Made by a program: the position numbers and the translations under genes. From contig NZ_VOHB01000002.1 of assembly GCF_007859295.1 (NCBI RefSeq), forward strand, positions 2,109,624 to 2,173,623: 64,000 bases of DNA, written 5' to 3'. This DNA comes from Planococcus sp. CPCC 101016 (lineage in GTDB: Bacteria; Bacillota; Bacilli; Bacillales_A; Planococcaceae). Position 1 is the first letter of the stretch; every line of letters begins with the position of its first letter. Positions 63,576 to 64,000 of the stretch are shown here, piece after piece. The notes beneath the pieces are model-generated. The model saw only the letters and a program-made list of their open reading frames with translations, made no database searches and was not told the origin of the DNA.

Positions 63576-64000
63576 GAGTAGCCCCCACTTCCTGCACTTT
63601 TGCAGCAATTTCCTGCACGAATGCATCAATTTCTTCTTTTGTCCGTTGTTCTGTGACCGCTACCAGCATATGGCCAGTCAATTCATCATAGCTCAATCCA
63701 AGGTCATAGCCGCCAATCATTCCGTTTTCAAACAAGCGGTCGTTCAATTGCTTAACCGATTCTTTTGTTTTCACAACGATTTCATTGAAATGAGCACCTT
63801 CGAATGCGATCTCGAAGCCGGCTTTTTTCAATTGCTGTTTCATATAATGTGTTTTCACAATATTTTGTTTGGCGATTTCCTGTGTGCCGACTTTGCCGAG
63901 CGCCGTCATGGCGACCGAAGCAGCCAACGCATTCAAGGCTTGGTTCGAGCAGATATTTGAAGTCGCTTTGTCACGGCGGATATGCTGCTCACGCGCCTGC
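63568..64000 (-). CDS. gcvPA: Glycine dehydrogenase (decarboxylating) subunit 1, C-terminal part (cut by window edge)
   Basis: The last 143 codons or so of the partner subunit, continuing past the right edge. The family stretch '[25 protein letters not shown]' is visible at the edge, followed by the C-terminal domain ('[17 protein letters not shown]', '[13 protein letters not shown]'). gcvT would be expected further right. Confidence 0.93.
   Translation of the reverse strand, partial: QAREQHIRRDKATSNICSNQALNALAASVAMTALGKVGTQEIAKQNIVKTHYMKQQLKKAGFEIAFEGAHFNEIVVKTKESVKQLNDRLFENGMIGGYDLGLSYDELTGHMLVAVTEQRTKEEIDAFVQEIAAKVQEVGATHA

Overview
The window looks like a chromosomal segment of a low-to-moderate G+C Gram-positive bacterium of the order Bacillales, most likely Planococcaceae (Planococcus/Planomicrobium type). 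About fifty genes follow the Bacillus subtilis yqhL-yqjQ gene order (efp, accBC, folD, xseAB, ispA, dxs, argR, recN, spo0A, bkd operon, yqi/yqj genes, proC). Two sporulation loci expected inside that order are missing: spoIIIAA-AH between efp and accB, and spoIVB between recN and spo0A. Spo0A itself is intact, which fits an asporogenous lineage. The placement rests on gene order and protein resemblance, not on a search.

Layout. 1-3.1 kb: end of a lytic transglycosylase, mscL, a Sco-type copper lipoprotein and a small-protein trio (YvrJ, DUF2922, DUF1659) split by a repeat array. 3.1-4.7 kb: a ccdC/thioredoxin/ccdA cytochrome c maturation cluster. 5-8.5 kb: a heterodimeric multidrug ABC exporter of BmrCD type. 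8.9-11.6 kb: argGH with a probable ARG box; argR lies at 43.5 kb. 11.6-15.5 kb: a DUF3221 lipoprotein, an MBL hydrolase, proC under a proline T-box, and namA. 15.5-15.85 kb: a compact locus that reads as an SOS-controlled type I toxin-antitoxin pair. 15.9-23.4 kb: rnz, dinB, an M20 peptidase, a propionyl-CoA carboxylase beta subunit, methylmalonyl-CoA epimerase, prli42, yqjA and a bacilliredoxin. 23.4-28.3 kb: meaB, mutB, mutA. 28.4-39.1 kb: the branched-chain keto-acid operon (ptb, bcd, buk, lpdV, bkdAA, bkdAB, bkdB) with its regulator bkdR. 39.2-55.5 kb: small membrane proteins, yqiK, spo0A, recN, argR, tlyA, dxs, ispA, xseBA, folD, nusB, yqhY, accCB, efp, papA and aroQ. 56.2-64 kb: B12-dependent ribonucleotide reductase, lipM, yqhL, an AAA ATPase, a repeat element and gcvPB/gcvPA.

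How the genes work together. The bkd operon turns branched-chain amino acids into acyl-CoAs. Isoleucine and valine give propionyl-CoA, and the adjoining carboxylase, epimerase and mutase genes pass that on to succinyl-CoA. Methylmalonyl-CoA mutase and NrdJ both need adenosylcobalamin. LipM serves the lipoyl enzymes (BkdB, GcvH) and sits next to gcvP.

The sequence shows several regulatory sites directly: a Pro T-box, a LexA box, a PurBox pair, NrdR boxes, ARG-box-like sites, a near-consensus cre and helically phased GCAA motifs around bkdR. Two families of intergenic repeats are also present. One is a 123-125 bp tandem hairpin unit at four loci. The other is a G+C-rich inverted pair inside a duplicated terminator at 61.6-62.1 kb. 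No tRNA, rRNA, CRISPR array, prophage or transposase gene was seen.
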